The position numbers were made by a program, and so were the translations under genes. A stretch of DNA of 15,833 nucleotides from Croceimicrobium sp965658275 (GTDB taxonomy: Bacteria > Bacteroidota > Bacteroidia > Flavobacteriales > Schleiferiaceae), in assembly GCA_965658275.1 (NCBI GenBank), contig CBFHRN010000046.1, positions 1 through 15,833 of the forward strand. The letters run 5' to 3'. Within the stretch, counting starts at the first letter, position 1. Each line of letters opens with the position of its first letter. Below are positions 15,618 through 15,833 of this stretch, piece after piece. The notes below the pieces were generated by a model that saw only the letters and a program-made list of their open reading frames with translations, was not told where the DNA came from and searched no databases.

Positions 15618-15833
15618 ATGAAAGCGATTTACAGATTATTGCTGTTGGCATTTTTTATGCCTGCCTTTGCCAATGCCCAAGACGAAGAGGGTCCTAAAAG
15701 GAACCGTGTTGAGCTAACCTACATTAAGGTGAAAATAGGTCGCGAAAAAGAATTCGTTGAGGGAGTTAAAAAGCATAATGCCGAATATCATAAAGAAGGC
15801 ACGCCTTATAATGCGGGTCTTTATTACGTTCGA
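15618..15833 (+). CDS. Exported protein of unknown function, 5' part only
   Basis: Seventy-two codons are open to the window edge. The first 20 residues form a clear signal peptide: MKAIYR, a hydrophobic core LLLLAFFMPAF, and a cleavage-like ANA before Gln21, so the product is probably exported to the periplasm or beyond. There is no lipobox cysteine. The mature part starts with an acidic stretch (DEEG) and then VELTYIKVKIGREKEFVEGVKKHN (split here: strand about 31-40, helix about 42-54), an arrangement that resembles the first strand and helix of dimeric alpha-beta barrel proteins. That is a weak guess and no function is assigned. An in-frame ATG at 15588 would add ten residues; I prefer 15618 because it gives a standard signal peptide and follows an A-rich stretch. 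It is transcribed away from the dcw operon. Confidence 0.72.
   Translation, partial: MKAIYRLLLLAFFMPAFANAQDEEGPKRNRVELTYIKVKIGREKEFVEGVKKHNAEYHKEGTPYNAGLYYVR

Noticed and set aside
1..15833. Mobile elements, CRISPR arrays, tRNA or rRNA genes
   Set aside because: No transposase, repeat-spacer pattern, terminal inverted repeats or RNA gene signature was seen; almost the whole window is continuous conserved coding sequence.

Overview
The window holds an almost complete division and cell wall (dcw) cluster, read on the minus strand. Reading from right to left the genes are mraZ, rsmH (mraW), an ftsL-like gene, ftsI (pbp3), murE, mraY, murD, ftsW, murG, murC, ftsQ, ftsA and ftsZ. FtsZ runs off the left edge. 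A second, divergent gene starts at the right edge on the plus strand and runs off that side.

The source is most likely a member of the Bacteroidota, probably a flavobacterium-like lineage. Four things point this way: the gene order lacks murF, ddl and murB between the usual genes; FtsI carries a C-terminal PASTA domain; MraY has a long extra loop; and a TAnnTTTG-type -7 element lies before mraZ while Shine-Dalgarno sequences are lacking. MurE has the DNPR motif of the meso-diaminopimelate-adding enzymes, so the peptidoglycan is predicted to be the mDAP type. The species cannot be named from the sequence.

Layout: 1-1756 is ftsZ (3' end missing). 1760-5210 holds ftsA, ftsQ and murC. 5203-10092 holds murG, ftsW, murD and mraY. 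10092-13516 holds murE and ftsI. 13517-15217 holds the ftsL-like gene, rsmH and mraZ. 15218-15617 is a control region of about 400 bases. 15618-15833 is the start of a gene for an exported protein. Across the 13 dcw genes no spacer is longer than 3 bases, and most junctions are stop/start overlaps or direct abutments. The cluster therefore looks like one transcription unit with coupled translation. Three genes (ftsI, murD, ftsW) appear to start with TTG directly at or 3 bases after the upstream stop.

How the genes work together: MurC, MurD and MurE add the first residues of the stem peptide to UDP-MurNAc. MraY and MurG build lipid I and lipid II on the inner membrane. FtsW and FtsI polymerise and cross-link lipid II at the septum. 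FtsQ and the FtsL-like protein belong to the complex that activates them, and FtsA and FtsZ form the cytoplasmic ring. MraZ is the likely regulator of the operon.

No new multi-gene system is visible. The points most worth a second look are an inverted pair of nearly identical 15-bp MraZ-type operators in the control region with a perfect DnaA box between them, the repeated TTG starts at coupled junctions, and the very long acidic linker of FtsZ with recurring Phe-Asp/Asn-Leu/Phe motifs.
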